The notes beneath the pieces are model-generated. The model did no database searches. It saw only the letters and a list, made by a program, of their open reading frames with translations, and was not told where the DNA came from. Below are positions 15,185 to 22,975 of a stretch of DNA of 23,050 nucleotides, piece after piece. Origin of the DNA: an uncultured Bacteroides sp. (GTDB lineage: Bacteria; Bacteroidota; Bacteroidia; Bacteroidales; Bacteroidaceae); NCBI GenBank assembly GCA_900546645.1, contig URDR01000044.1:1-23050 (forward strand), given 5' to 3'. The translations under genes were made by a program, and so were the position numbers. Within the stretch, counting starts at the first letter, position 1; each line of letters begins with the position of its first letter.

Positions 15185-15370
15185 ATGGATTACGATGAAT
15201 TAGTACAGAAAAACATTGCAGGAGAAATCAGTGACTTAGAGTTTCTACTTGCACAGGAAGAGCTTGCACAAGCCTATCAAGAAGAGATGGCTGCCAAGCA
15301 GCAAGAGACAAACAACCAAACGGCCAGAGAATGGCTGCTTGATTACGAGAACAGAAATCTATACCAATAA
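15185..15370 (+). CDS. Small acidic protein of unknown function
   Basis: A 61-residue acidic, helical protein (MDYDELVQKNIAGEISDLEF..., with a run of Glu, Gln and Ala) without membrane segment or signal peptide. It fits between the DUF3945-like gene and the ArdC-like gene with gaps of 18 and 3 bases, and its start codon is well placed. Small acidic proteins near ArdC-like genes can be DNA mimics or partner proteins, but nothing here shows that. Confidence 0.6.
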   Translation: MDYDELVQKNIAGEISDLEFLLAQEELAQAYQEEMAAKQQETNNQTAREWLLDYENRNLYQ

Positions 15371-15373
15371 ATC

Positions 15374-16567
15374 ATGGATACAGCAAGTGATAAAGCATTA
15401 CAGCGTTTCGCCGAACTGATGATCGAAAAGATAAAGCAGGTGGAAGACAACTGGCAAAAGCCTTGGTTCGGGATAAAGGGTGGGGGACTTCCGCAAAATA
15501 TCGAGGGAAGAACCTACAACGGAGTAAATTCCTTCATGTTGTTTCTACTTTCGGAAAAAGAGCAGTACAGCCTGCCGGTCTATATGACCTTCATGCAAGC
15601 CAAAGACAACGGCCTTAACATACTGAAAGGAGAAAAGTCATTCCCAGTCATTTACTGGAATTTCTCAGTAAGAGACAAGAACGGAAAGAAAATACCTTTC
15701 GACGTATATAAGAACCTGGATAAAAACGAGCAGCAGGAATATAAGGTCACGCCGTTTCTGAAGACATACAATGTGTTCAACGTACAGCAGACCAATCTTC
15801 AGGAAACGAAACCGGAGAAATGGGAAGCATTGAAGGAGCAATTCAAGATACCGGCCATCAAGGACGAGCAAGGGATGCTCACCGTGCCTCTGATTGATGC
15901 GATGGTACGGGAACAGCAATGGATCTGCCCCATTTATTCCAAGGAAGGAAATAGTGCTTACCATGCAAGGGGAGAAGATAACCATATCGTCGTACCCCTG
16001 AAGGGGCAGTTTAAGGACGGAGAGAATTTCTACTCCACACTACTGCATGAGATGGCGCACTCGACTGGAGAACCTGAGCATCTGAACCGGGAAAAAGGCG
16101 TGATTTTCGGAGACAAGCAATATGCCAAAGAGGAACTGGTTGCCGAACTCACCTCCGCTACCGTCGGGCAAAGCCTGGGAATATCCACCCATATCCGGGA
16201 AGAAAATGCCATGTATCTAAAAAACTGGCTGGGAGCCTTGAAAGAAGATCCCAAATTCATCTACAACATCCTTGCCGATGTAGGAAAAGCCAGCAATATG
16301 ATTCAGGAACATACCGCACGGATGGAACAGTACCTCACACCGGAGGAACGGTTCACGCAGGCCGTCCTGCAAGACAACCGTCCGGTATTGGAGCAGATGA
16401 AAAACGAAGGTTTTACCCCTTCATCACGGTTATTGGAAAGTGTTGCGGCAAACCATCCTACAGCCGACAACCTTGAAACGCTACACAGCACTTTCGGCAT
16501 TTCGCTGCCTTCCATGGAAGCGGAGCCAGCCATGAAAAATATGAATGAGCCACAGCTCGGATTATAA
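15374..16567 (+). CDS. ArdC-like antirestriction protein (ssDNA-binding + zinc metallopeptidase)
   Basis: A 397-residue protein. The N-terminal domain (about 5-135) matches the ArdC/DUF1738 ssDNA-binding pattern (QKPWFG...GRTYNGVNSFMLFLL and MTFMQAKDNGLNILKGEK). The C-terminal zincin-like domain carries HEMAH at 225-229 followed by STG, with ELVAE at 254-258 as likely third metal ligand. ArdC proteins protect incoming single-stranded DNA from restriction during conjugation. Beyond the metallopeptidase domain, residues 324-375 add one copy of the helical repeat found twice in the product at 13694. That appendix is not part of the ArdC I know. The ATG at 15374 follows the previous stop by 3 bases. 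Confidence 0.82.
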   Translation: MDTASDKALQRFAELMIEKIKQVEDNWQKPWFGIKGGGLPQNIEGRTYNGVNSFMLFLLSEKEQYSLPVYMTFMQAKDNGLNILKGEKSFPVIYWNFSVRDKNGKKIPFDVYKNLDKNEQQEYKVTPFLKTYNVFNVQQTNLQETKPEKWEALKEQFKIPAIKDEQGMLTVPLIDAMVREQQWICPIYSKEGNSAYHARGEDNHIVVPLKGQFKDGENFYSTLLHEMAHSTGEPEHLNREKGVIFGDKQYAKEELVAELTSATVGQSLGISTHIREENAMYLKNWLGALKEDPKFIYNILADVGKASNMIQEHTARMEQYLTPEERFTQAVLQDNRPVLEQMKNEGFTPSSRLLESVAANHPTADNLETLHSTFGISLPSMEAEPAMKNMNEPQLGL

Positions 16568-16586
16568 ACTTTTAAAAACCATCATT

Positions 16587-16928
16587 ATGTTTACAGGACA
16601 AATTATCGGTTATGTCGGTGCGGATGCCCGGCAGAACAAGAACGGAAAAGGATTCAACTTCCATGTATCCACCAAGTACAAGAACGTGAACAACGAGGAA
16701 CAGACCCTATGGGTATGCTGTTTCGTGAATTACGAGAGTAAAGTCTTTGAGTATCTGAAAAAAGGGACACAGGTATATGTCTGCGGCGATGTGTATGCCG
16801 ATGTATTCCAGAAGGATGACGGTAGCCACATCCCATCCGTCAGCCTGACCGTCTCACGCATTGAGTTACTGGGAAAGGCAGAGAAAAAAGAGAGCGGTGA
16901 CGGAACGGCATCCGGACAACCCCAATAA
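16587..16928 (+). CDS. ssb: Single-stranded DNA-binding protein (SSB)
   Basis: A 113-residue OB-fold protein: FTGQIIGYVGADARQNKNGK, then FHVSTKYK, TLWVCCFVN and LKKGTQVYVCGDVYADVF follow the SSB strand order. The ATG at 16587 gives the usual SSB N-terminus; an upstream in-frame ATG at 16545 lies in the ArdC-like gene. The tail is short (ESGDGTASGQPQ) and lacks the acidic DDDIPF-type tip that recruits partners, so it may only coat DNA. It would protect the transferred strand on entry, together with the ArdC-like protein. Confidence 0.88.
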   Translation: MFTGQIIGYVGADARQNKNGKGFNFHVSTKYKNVNNEEQTLWVCCFVNYESKVFEYLKKGTQVYVCGDVYADVFQKDDGSHIPSVSLTVSRIELLGKAEKKESGDGTASGQPQ

Positions 16929-16939
16929 CAGCAACGGCC

Positions 16940-18886
16940 ATGGAAAGAGAGAAGAAAGACCTGTCATTCATCCTGATCCTGCTATCCACGCTCATCGGGA
17001 CAGCCGTACTGTTTCAGTGGGCTATCGTTACGGGATTATACGCTCCACTACGTAATCCGGCCATGTGGGAAAGGCTGATGGAGAAGGATATCCTATTCCG
17101 GTTTCTCTACGTTATCCTGATCGGAGGCCTCGCTTTTCTCTTTCCGGTTGGCAAAGTGAAAGACGAAAACAAGAAATGGGTTTACACCAGTATGACACTG
17201 GTTACGGCATCCATGCTGGTTGTCGGATTCAGCCGGTTATCAGCGTGGTATAACCTATTTGTATTTCCCATTCTATTCGTAGCGTACACGCTGCTTGTCA
17301 TCAAGACTCTGCCTTATTTCATCCGGCGTCATGCCCAATCCGATGATAGCATTTTCGGGTTAAGCCGGGAAGAATCGGCTTTCTACTTCCGCTTTGAAAC
17401 CGCCTCCGGGCCGCTGGTCATCCATAAGCCGCAGCAGAATGTCTATATCGACGGCGGTCCGGGAAGCGGTAAATCAGAGAGCTGGATCAAGGGAATCATC
17501 TACCAGTGCGCCGAGCGCAACTATGCCGGATTCGTGTACGATTGGGAGGGTGATCCCACCAAGGACAAGTCACCCATCCTCTCACGTATCGCATACGGAA
17601 GCATCGAACATTTCCGGAACAAGGGGATGGAAACACCCCGTTTCGCCTATATCAACTTTGTGGATATGTCACGCACGGTCAGGGTGAACGTACTTTCTCC
17701 GCAATACATGTCAAAGGGAAACGAATCGCTATTCATCCGCAATATCATCATGACACTGATGAAGAATCTGGAAGCAAGCTGGAAGGAAAAGACCGACTTT
17801 TGGGCCAACAATGCCATCAACTACGTCTATTCAATCGCCTATAAATGTTTCAAGGAAAGGAAGCTTGGTATCTGTACGCTGCCCCATGTGATAGCCCTTG
17901 CCCTTTCTGACAGCAACCTAGTATTCCACTGGCTGTCGGAAGATCCTGAAATCGCATTGAACATGTCCTCCATGCTGACCGCCTGGAAACTGGGTGCACA
18001 ACAGCAGACAGCCGGAGCCGTATCATCCGCACAGACTCCGTTGGTACTCCTGAACAACAAATACATCTTCTGGGTGTTGTCGCCACTTCCCGAAGAAGAG
18101 TTCTCTTTGGATATAACCAACAAGGAACACCCAACGCTGTTATGCGTAGGCAATGCGCCCACCATCAAGGAAGCCGTTTCCCCTGCTATTTCCTGCATCG
18201 GCAGCGTCTTGATGTCACAGATGAACAATCCCGGCAAAGCGACCAGCATATTCATGGTAGATGAATTTCCGACCATCCTGTTGCAAGGCATTGACACTTT
18301 CATCGGAACCGCCCGGAAGCACAATGTCGCTACCATTCTCGCCGTTCAGGACTTCAACCAAGCGGTCAGGGACTATGGAGAGAAAAGTGCCAACATCCTG
18401 AAAGCCTCCTGCGGAACGCAGGCTTACGGTATGACCGGAAATGAGAAGACCGCCAAAGACATCGAGAACTTGCTTGGGGAGAAGAAAGAAGCGCAAGAAT
18501 CTTATTCACACCAAGCCGGTGGCAATAACAGTGTCACGGAGAGCCTGCAAAAAGAAAAAGTCTTAAAGGCAAGGGACATTGCCGGACAAGCAGCCGGACA
18601 CTTCATTGGCAAGATTGCCGGAGGCAAGCCGCCATTCTTCAGCGTGCAGATGGATATGTGCCGTTTTGAAGAGAAGGAGATACCCCGTTTCTCCTTACCG
18701 GTCAAACTGGGCAACGGCAAAGAAGAGATGGAACTGGAAATCCTGGAAGAGATTATCCAGCAGAACTACATCAAAATCATTGAAGATGTCAACGCCATCC
18801 TCAAAAAGATAGAGGACAAATTAAAAGAAAAGTCAGCAGTTCCGCCAACCGGGACACACAAGACAGAACAAAAAATCATCCGATAA
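16940..18886 (+). CDS. VirD4-type coupling protein (T4CP)
   Basis: A 648-residue membrane-anchored ATPase that would bring the relaxosome to the secretion channel. Four N-terminal membrane helices lie at about 9-30, 47-66, 75-95 and 100-122. Walker A GGPGSGKS is at 172-179 and Walker B IFMVDEFP at 437-444. A conserved TraG/VirD4 stretch follows (TARKHNVATILAVQDFNQAVRDYG). The C-terminus is a charged helical tail. In many Bacteroides elements this protein is encoded with the mobilisation genes (MobC); here it is embedded in the tra operon, 12 bases after ssb. No relaxase gene is next to it. Confidence 0.9.
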   Translation: MEREKKDLSFILILLSTLIGTAVLFQWAIVTGLYAPLRNPAMWERLMEKDILFRFLYVILIGGLAFLFPVGKVKDENKKWVYTSMTLVTASMLVVGFSRLSAWYNLFVFPILFVAYTLLVIKTLPYFIRRHAQSDDSIFGLSREESAFYFRFETASGPLVIHKPQQNVYIDGGPGSGKSESWIKGIIYQCAERNYAGFVYDWEGDPTKDKSPILSRIAYGSIEHFRNKGMETPRFAYINFVDMSRTVRVNVLSPQYMSKGNESLFIRNIIMTLMKNLEASWKEKTDFWANNAINYVYSIAYKCFKERKLGICTLPHVIALALSDSNLVFHWLSEDPEIALNMSSMLTAWKLGAQQQTAGAVSSAQTPLVLLNNKYIFWVLSPLPEEEFSLDITNKEHPTLLCVGNAPTIKEAVSPAISCIGSVLMSQMNNPGKATSIFMVDEFPTILLQGIDTFIGTARKHNVATILAVQDFNQAVRDYGEKSANILKASCGTQAYGMTGNEKTAKDIENLLGEKKEAQESYSHQAGGNNSVTESLQKEKVLKARDIAGQAAGHFIGKIAGGKPPFFSVQMDMCRFEEKEIPRFSLPVKLGNGKEEMELEILEEIIQQNYIKIIEDVNAILKKIEDKLKEKSAVPPTGTHKTEQKIIR

Positions 18887-18908
18887 CATTCAACAAAAGA
18901 ATCCTACC

Positions 18909-19328
18909 ATGAGAAAAATTCATTCATTATTAGCGGCAGCCTGCTTATTGGCCGCTTCATGCAACAAAGAGGAAATCCAATCGGAAACAGACAAAGCCGG
19001 CATGTATCACATCACCGTAGCCGTAACCGGTTCCTCACCCAAAGGCAGTGTGCATATATATAATCTTGACGGCGTGAGATTCAGGAACGAACGCACCGGT
19101 ACCTCCGCAGCTTCCGTAGATGAGAGTTTCACCGATAAAGCGGAATACAGCACGGAAAAGCCTGTCAGCCAAATTACCGTGCAAGGCATTCTCTATTCAA
19201 AAGAGAGTGCTATCATCACCATGCAGATAAAAAAAGACGGGGAAAGCGTATTCAACCAGAGCAAACAGTTGGAGGCCGTTCCCGGTATAGACACTACTGT
19301 TGATTTGGTTTACAGTACCTTGAAATAA
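18909..19328 (+). CDS. Lipoprotein of unknown function
   Basis: A 139-residue lipoprotein: the signal peptide is followed by a lipobox LAASC with Cys18, then NKEE. The mature domain looks beta-rich (HITVAVTGSSPKGSVHIYNL, QITVQGILYSKESAIITMQI) with an Ig-like alternation. It follows the coupling-protein gene by 22 bases. Position recalls TraQ (DUF3872), but the sequence does not resemble the TraQ I remember. A VirB7-like stabiliser, or an entry-exclusion lipoprotein, are possibilities without direct support. Confidence 0.7.
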   Translation: MRKIHSLLAAACLLAASCNKEEIQSETDKAGMYHITVAVTGSSPKGSVHIYNLDGVRFRNERTGTSAASVDESFTDKAEYSTEKPVSQITVQGILYSKESAIITMQIKKDGESVFNQSKQLEAVPGIDTTVDLVYSTLK

Positions 19329-19463
19329 AAATGCAGACGAATCAAAAAACATATACTTTCTCTTCCATATTTAGATGATATTTCTTATCTTTATGAAAGA
19401 TAATCTTTCTCATTTATAATCTAAGCTCAGATAAAATGAGATTCAACTAATCCAGTCAACGTT
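19329..19463. promoter_or_regulatory. AT-rich intergenic gap with two inverted repeats
   Basis: This is the longest gap inside the tra operon (135 bases) and it is clearly AT-rich. TTATCTTT-ATG-AAAGATAA (19385-19403) is a perfect 8-bp hairpin. TCTCATTT (19408-19415) pairs with AAATGAGA (19434-19441), and inside it ATCT (19419-19422) pairs with AGAT (19429-19432). Neither has a terminator-like U-tract. It could hold an internal promoter, an operator or oriT. Confidence 0.5.
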
Positions 19464-20489
19464 ATGAAAGTCGATTTCAATCAGATAAAAACAACCATTT
19501 CTCTGCCCGATTTCCTGCTGGAACTAGGATGGAAAATCGTGGAAGGCTCTTCCAACTCCTGTCCCAAAATGAGCAACGGAACGCATACCATCGTCATCAA
19601 GCGGAACTCGCAGAACCAATACACCTATTGGGACGTGCATAGTGACAGCGTGCGTGGCCGCAGTATCATGGATCTGATGCAGGAACATCTATTTGAAACA
19701 ACCGGAAAAATGCCGTCCTTGCGCGAGGTGGGGGAGATCCTTCAGAACTACATCAACACCAACCGCATCACGACACCCGAAAAAAGCCGGTATGAAGTAG
19801 GTAACACAAGCATGAGAGCGGACGAACTTCAATTCTACTTGAGCCAGCTACAACCCTACAAGGGCAATTATCTCCAGAAAAGAGGTATCCTGAAAGAAAG
19901 CATTGAAAGCCGGTTCTTCAAAGACACTTTCTTTATCCGTGAGGTAAAGAACAAAGGGAGTGTTTACCGCAACGTGTGCATCAAGATGTACAATGAAAAC
20001 GGTGTGCAAGCCATTTCTCAACGAAATGAAACATTCAAAGGGATTATCGGTGGCAAGTTCGACTGTCTGGCGACCAGCAACCATGACAAAAGCCGCCCGA
20101 TAGACATTCTCTACATTGGGGAGTCATTTATAGACTGTATCTCCCACTATCAATTACGCCATTCCGGAAACGACCTCAATCTTGTATATGTATCTACGGA
20201 AGGGACATTCACGGAAGGACAAATGAGGCTATTACGCCTGATTCTTGACAAGAACCAGGTAAAGGAGCTCCGGAGCATCTTTGACAACGACAAACAAGGG
20301 CACAAGTACACTCTATGGCTGCATCGTTACTTTCATGGCGATACGACTGATGTCGAGAGCCTGAGTAACGATGAACTCCGCAACAAGGTACGGAAACTGA
20401 AGAACGTCGAACTTTCGGAAAACAAGGATTGGAACGATGATCTGAAAATCTCGTGTGGCATCTGTTCCTCCACGGAGGACGGCCAGTAA
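19464..20489 (+). CDS. Toprim-domain protein (TraP/DUF3991-like primase-type)
   Basis: A 341-residue soluble protein. Residues ~150-210 form a DUF3991-like segment, and 213-290 a Toprim fold with the catalytic-type acidic residues: Glu220 in ILYIGESFID and Asp274-Asn275-Asp276 in SIFDNDKQGH. An N-terminal region (about 10-100) looks like the zinc-finger-position domain of TraP-like proteins but lacks its cysteine pairs (only NSCPK is seen). Such proteins are thought to prime or process the transferred strand. The start is at the ATG after the inverted-repeat gap. No helicase domain is present, so it would be a primase-type factor only. Confidence 0.75.
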   Translation: MKVDFNQIKTTISLPDFLLELGWKIVEGSSNSCPKMSNGTHTIVIKRNSQNQYTYWDVHSDSVRGRSIMDLMQEHLFETTGKMPSLREVGEILQNYINTNRITTPEKSRYEVGNTSMRADELQFYLSQLQPYKGNYLQKRGILKESIESRFFKDTFFIREVKNKGSVYRNVCIKMYNENGVQAISQRNETFKGIIGGKFDCLATSNHDKSRPIDILYIGESFIDCISHYQLRHSGNDLNLVYVSTEGTFTEGQMRLLRLILDKNQVKELRSIFDNDKQGHKYTLWLHRYFHGDTTDVESLSNDELRNKVRKLKNVELSENKDWNDDLKISCGICSSTEDGQ

Positions 20490-20542
20490 CCTCATAGATT
20501 TGCTCCATCACATAATACGACAACCTATAAAATCAGATCAAT

Positions 20543-21028
20543 ATGAATATCAAGCATTTATTTTTTTGTATGCTGCTCATTGCCTTTTCCTCATGCAGCA
20601 AACCCGGCTATGAGAAGGCCATTGCGGAATGGGTTCAGACAGATTCTCACGGCACCTGGACGGATTTAAAGTTCGAACTACTGGAAGTGTTGGAAACAGA
20701 AGACGTCACCGTATCGGACAGCCTGTGCTACCTGAACAACAAAAGCGCACAATTATCCGCTGTCATACAGAAAGCGGAAAGTCCCCGTGCCTTATTCAAA
20801 CCGTCCTTTTCCGCCTATATGGAAGCCGAAAAAAGCCTGAAAGCAACGGATGCCATGAAAGCCATGTACCTGCACCGTGACAGTACGGAAGTTATCGGCA
20901 AGATATTAAAATGCAGGTATGCCATCGTCCAGCCACACTCAGGGGTGCAGCAGAAAAAGACGGCTTCTTTCCTATTGTCCCCCGACATGGAAAAATGTAT
21001 CGGCAAACTAAAGCCGACAAGCAAATAA
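20543..21028 (+). CDS. Second lipoprotein of unknown function
   Basis: A 161-residue lipoprotein with signal peptide and lipobox FSSC (Cys18) followed by SKPGYEKA. The mature part is mainly helical, with a Cys in each half (SLCYLNN, LKCRYAI). It is the last gene of the operon, 53 bases after the Toprim gene, and ends 11 bases before a terminator cluster. It shows no similarity to the other lipoprotein beyond export signals. The function is unknown; exclusion or envelope stress roles are guesses. Confidence 0.68.
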   Translation: MNIKHLFFCMLLIAFSSCSKPGYEKAIAEWVQTDSHGTWTDLKFELLEVLETEDVTVSDSLCYLNNKSAQLSAVIQKAESPRALFKPSFSAYMEAEKSLKATDAMKAMYLHRDSTEVIGKILKCRYAIVQPHSGVQQKKTASFLLSPDMEKCIGKLKPTSK

Positions 21029-21039
21029 TCCGAGCGTAA

Positions 21040-21120
21040 CGATGTGTAGCGACAACGTTTTTTGGGGTTCTTTTTTGGGCGTCTTCCAAAAAAGAACTCC
21101 CACACATTTAGATGTGTGGG
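21040..21120. terminator. Terminator cluster between convergent operons
   Basis: GTTCTTTTTTGG (21067-21078) pairs perfectly over 12 bases with CCAAAAAAGAAC (21086-21097) around a 7-base loop. CCCACACAT (21099-21107) pairs over 9 bases with ATGTGTGGG (21112-21120) around TTAG. The first hairpin is preceded by a T-run (about 21057-21063). The block lies between the rightward tra operon and the leftward pcf-like operon and probably stops both. Confidence 0.75.
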
Positions 21121-21127
21121 CTATTCA

Positions 21128-22375
21128 TTACACTACCATCCTTTCCCTTATCAACGGTATATTATCCCGTACCAAATTCAGAATCCGGTCATGATAGGCT
21201 GATAATTGGTTAGACTTTCCACGACACTGGCACACCTCCATCCTGCTAAGTGAAAACTCCACCGTTTCCATGCGCCTTCCATCCACCGTTGCCGACATTA
21301 TCAACGAATCTTCTCTCTTATAATAGGCGTTGCTGAATACACAATGATGCAGCAACTTTCCCTCTTTGTAAAAGTCCGAAAGGCTTTCCAATACCCGAAC
21401 CATAATATTTCCATCCGCAAACGAAAGATTAAAGAAACGTGATTTGGCAGCAATATAGTCTTTTTCATCCTTTTCAGAATATTTTTTCTTACATTTCCCC
21501 ATCACCCAATCATGCGCTTCTTCTACATTCAACGGACACAAATAATGAGGATTTCTCGCATCCAATTTATTTTCTATCAGCATATCCACATAGTCCAGCC
21601 ACAAGTCCGCATCATGTATCACATAGTCATGTCTTAAACAGATTTTTACATACGTCCAATACTTATCTATACCGTATTTTCTCTCTAAAAATCTCAAGAA
21701 CAAATTCATTTGCCCTGCCTTATATAATATCTCCATCCGATTATCAGTTAATAATGTCATAAAGAAGGAACTCGGACAAATATCATAAAAGGCACCCTTA
21801 AATCCATTCCTCGTAAGTTCGGGTATCACTTTCATTCTCGGATAGATAACTGCCGGGCAAATATCATAAATACGGTCATGATGCACATTCCGCTTACGCA
21901 ATTCCAAAGAACTTCCATATATCCATGCATCGTAATAAAATATAGACATGCCCCGCAGCAAAGACAGCGTTTCTGTCTTGCCCTCTTTATTCATCCAACA
22001 CTGTACCGCCTCAATTATAAAGTAATTAGCCGGAGACCCTTTTTTCAGCCGGCAGTCCACCATAAAAAAACGGATAACTTGATATTGCTTGTATGTAGTA
22101 ATCACACAAAAATATTCTTTATATACAGCCGTCCTTTTCCTGCTATTCTCCAATTTCAGGTTCATACCGCAATGAGGACATTTACAGTTTTTCTTATCTT
22201 CCTTATCCCGCCATGTATGCCCACAATCCAAACAAAAGCAATTCCCCTTTGCATCACGCTTGAAATAATGCACAAAGCAATGTTTATAGGCATAACGCTT
22301 TTGAGCCTCTGAAACGGGAGCTAACTTCCTGCTCCCATTCACGATTTCCATTTGTAATTTTGTCTTGGGTTTCAT
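21128..22375 (-). CDS. PcfJ-like protein with zinc ribbon
   Basis: A 415-residue protein. A zinc ribbon lies at residues 46-69 (CFCLDCG, then CKCPHCG; pairs Cys48/Cys51 and Cys66/Cys69). The C-terminal PcfJ domain carries LLHHCV (341-346) and the MEVCQCRGKSNQ stretch at about 379-390, the conserved part of the family. PcfJ is named from the enterococcal pCF10 transfer region, and homologues are common on Bacteroidetes elements; the activity is not established. It is one base after the PcfK-like stop, so they form one transcript. The region is visibly more AT-rich than the tra operon. Confidence 0.82.
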   Translation of the reverse strand: MKPKTKLQMEIVNGSRKLAPVSEAQKRYAYKHCFVHYFKRDAKGNCFCLDCGHTWRDKEDKKNCKCPHCGMNLKLENSRKRTAVYKEYFCVITTYKQYQVIRFFMVDCRLKKGSPANYFIIEAVQCWMNKEGKTETLSLLRGMSIFYYDAWIYGSSLELRKRNVHHDRIYDICPAVIYPRMKVIPELTRNGFKGAFYDICPSSFFMTLLTDNRMEILYKAGQMNLFLRFLERKYGIDKYWTYVKICLRHDYVIHDADLWLDYVDMLIENKLDARNPHYLCPLNVEEAHDWVMGKCKKKYSEKDEKDYIAAKSRFFNLSFADGNIMVRVLESLSDFYKEGKLLHHCVFSNAYYKREDSLIMSATVDGRRMETVEFSLSRMEVCQCRGKSNQLSAYHDRILNLVRDNIPLIRERMVV

Positions 22376-22376
22376 A

Positions 22377-22787
22377 TCAAAAAAGAGTTAACTGGGTTTG
22401 TACTTCGGTGTTGTTCTCACGTTTAGCTTGTTGACGCTTCTTCAACTTTGCCAATTCTTCCTCCTGCAATTTTTTGATAGCAGCCTCACGAGCCGCTTTC
22501 TTTTCTTCCTCTGACAATTCAACATGATGATTTACGACTACATTACATTTCAATGGGCTACCCACCTCAATATTATCTTCCTGATAATAGTGCAACGCCA
22601 TACCAAAAATTTCATCATCACTAAAACCACAGCAACCGCTTTTCTTCACTTGGTTTAAAATATAGGTAATGCAATTATCTATATTCTTTGTAGGTTTTTG
22701 ATAGACTGGAGCAAACAGACTATCCACCGCTGCCATATTATCAAGGTATGCCTTGATGGTACTTTTAAATTGTTCTGACACTTTCAT
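22377..22787 (-). CDS. PcfK-like protein with C-terminal clamp-binding-like motif
   Basis: A 136-residue protein. Residues 1-75 match PcfK-like proteins: FKSTIKAYLDNMAAVDSLFA, then KNIDNCITYILNQVKKSG and GFSDDEIFGMALHYYQ. Residues ~90-125 form a charged helix (EEEKKAAREAAIKKLQEEELAKLKKRQQ). The protein ends QTQLTLF; QLTLF closely fits the bacterial sliding-clamp motif QL(S/D)LF, suggesting recruitment to the replication clamp. It overlaps the upstream small gene by ATGA. The motif is seen; clamp binding is inference. Confidence 0.8.
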   Translation of the reverse strand: MKVSEQFKSTIKAYLDNMAAVDSLFAPVYQKPTKNIDNCITYILNQVKKSGCCGFSDDEIFGMALHYYQEDNIEVGSPLKCNVVVNHHVELSEEEKKAAREAAIKKLQEEELAKLKKRQQAKRENNTEVQTQLTLF

Positions 22788-22975
22788 AGTATATCATTTT
22801 TAGATTTCATTTCACAATAAGCCAATTTCACGAGAAACAAGGAGAATAGGCAAATAAGAGCCAACAACGTAACCGACACAACCTTTATCGGACTTGGCGT
22901 TATTACCGCTCCGACAAACATAGCCACTGCACAAAGAGCGATGATGACCGAAAAAACAAATTGAATGATTTGCAT
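22784..22975 (-). CDS. Small two-helix membrane protein upstream of the pcf-like genes
   Basis: A 63-residue hydrophobic protein with two membrane helices (about 4-26 and 31-51) and a polar C-terminus KLAYCEMKSKNDIL. Its TGA overlaps the start of the PcfK-like gene as ATGA, so it is probably translated. The start at 22975 is the first ATG after the window-edge AT-rich stretch. No canonical TTTG/TAnnTTTG promoter is visible in the remaining 75 bases to 23050, so the promoter may lie beyond the edge or be unusual. Confidence 0.6.
   Translation of the reverse strand: MQIIQFVFSVIIALCAVAMFVGAVITPSPIKVVSVTLLALICLFSLFLVKLAYCEMKSKNDIL

Noticed and set aside
16545..16586. Earlier start for SSB
   Set aside because: It overlaps the end of the ArdC-like gene; the OB-fold N-terminus begins at 16587.
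18909..19328. TraQ (DUF3872) assignment for the lipoprotein
   Set aside because: Position fits, but the sequence pattern does not match the TraQ family as I know it; left as unknown lipoprotein.
21439..22312. Plus-strand open frames opposite the PcfJ-like gene
   Set aside because: The translations are His/Ser/Pro-rich without motifs, and the minus-strand protein has a zinc ribbon and the PcfJ signature.
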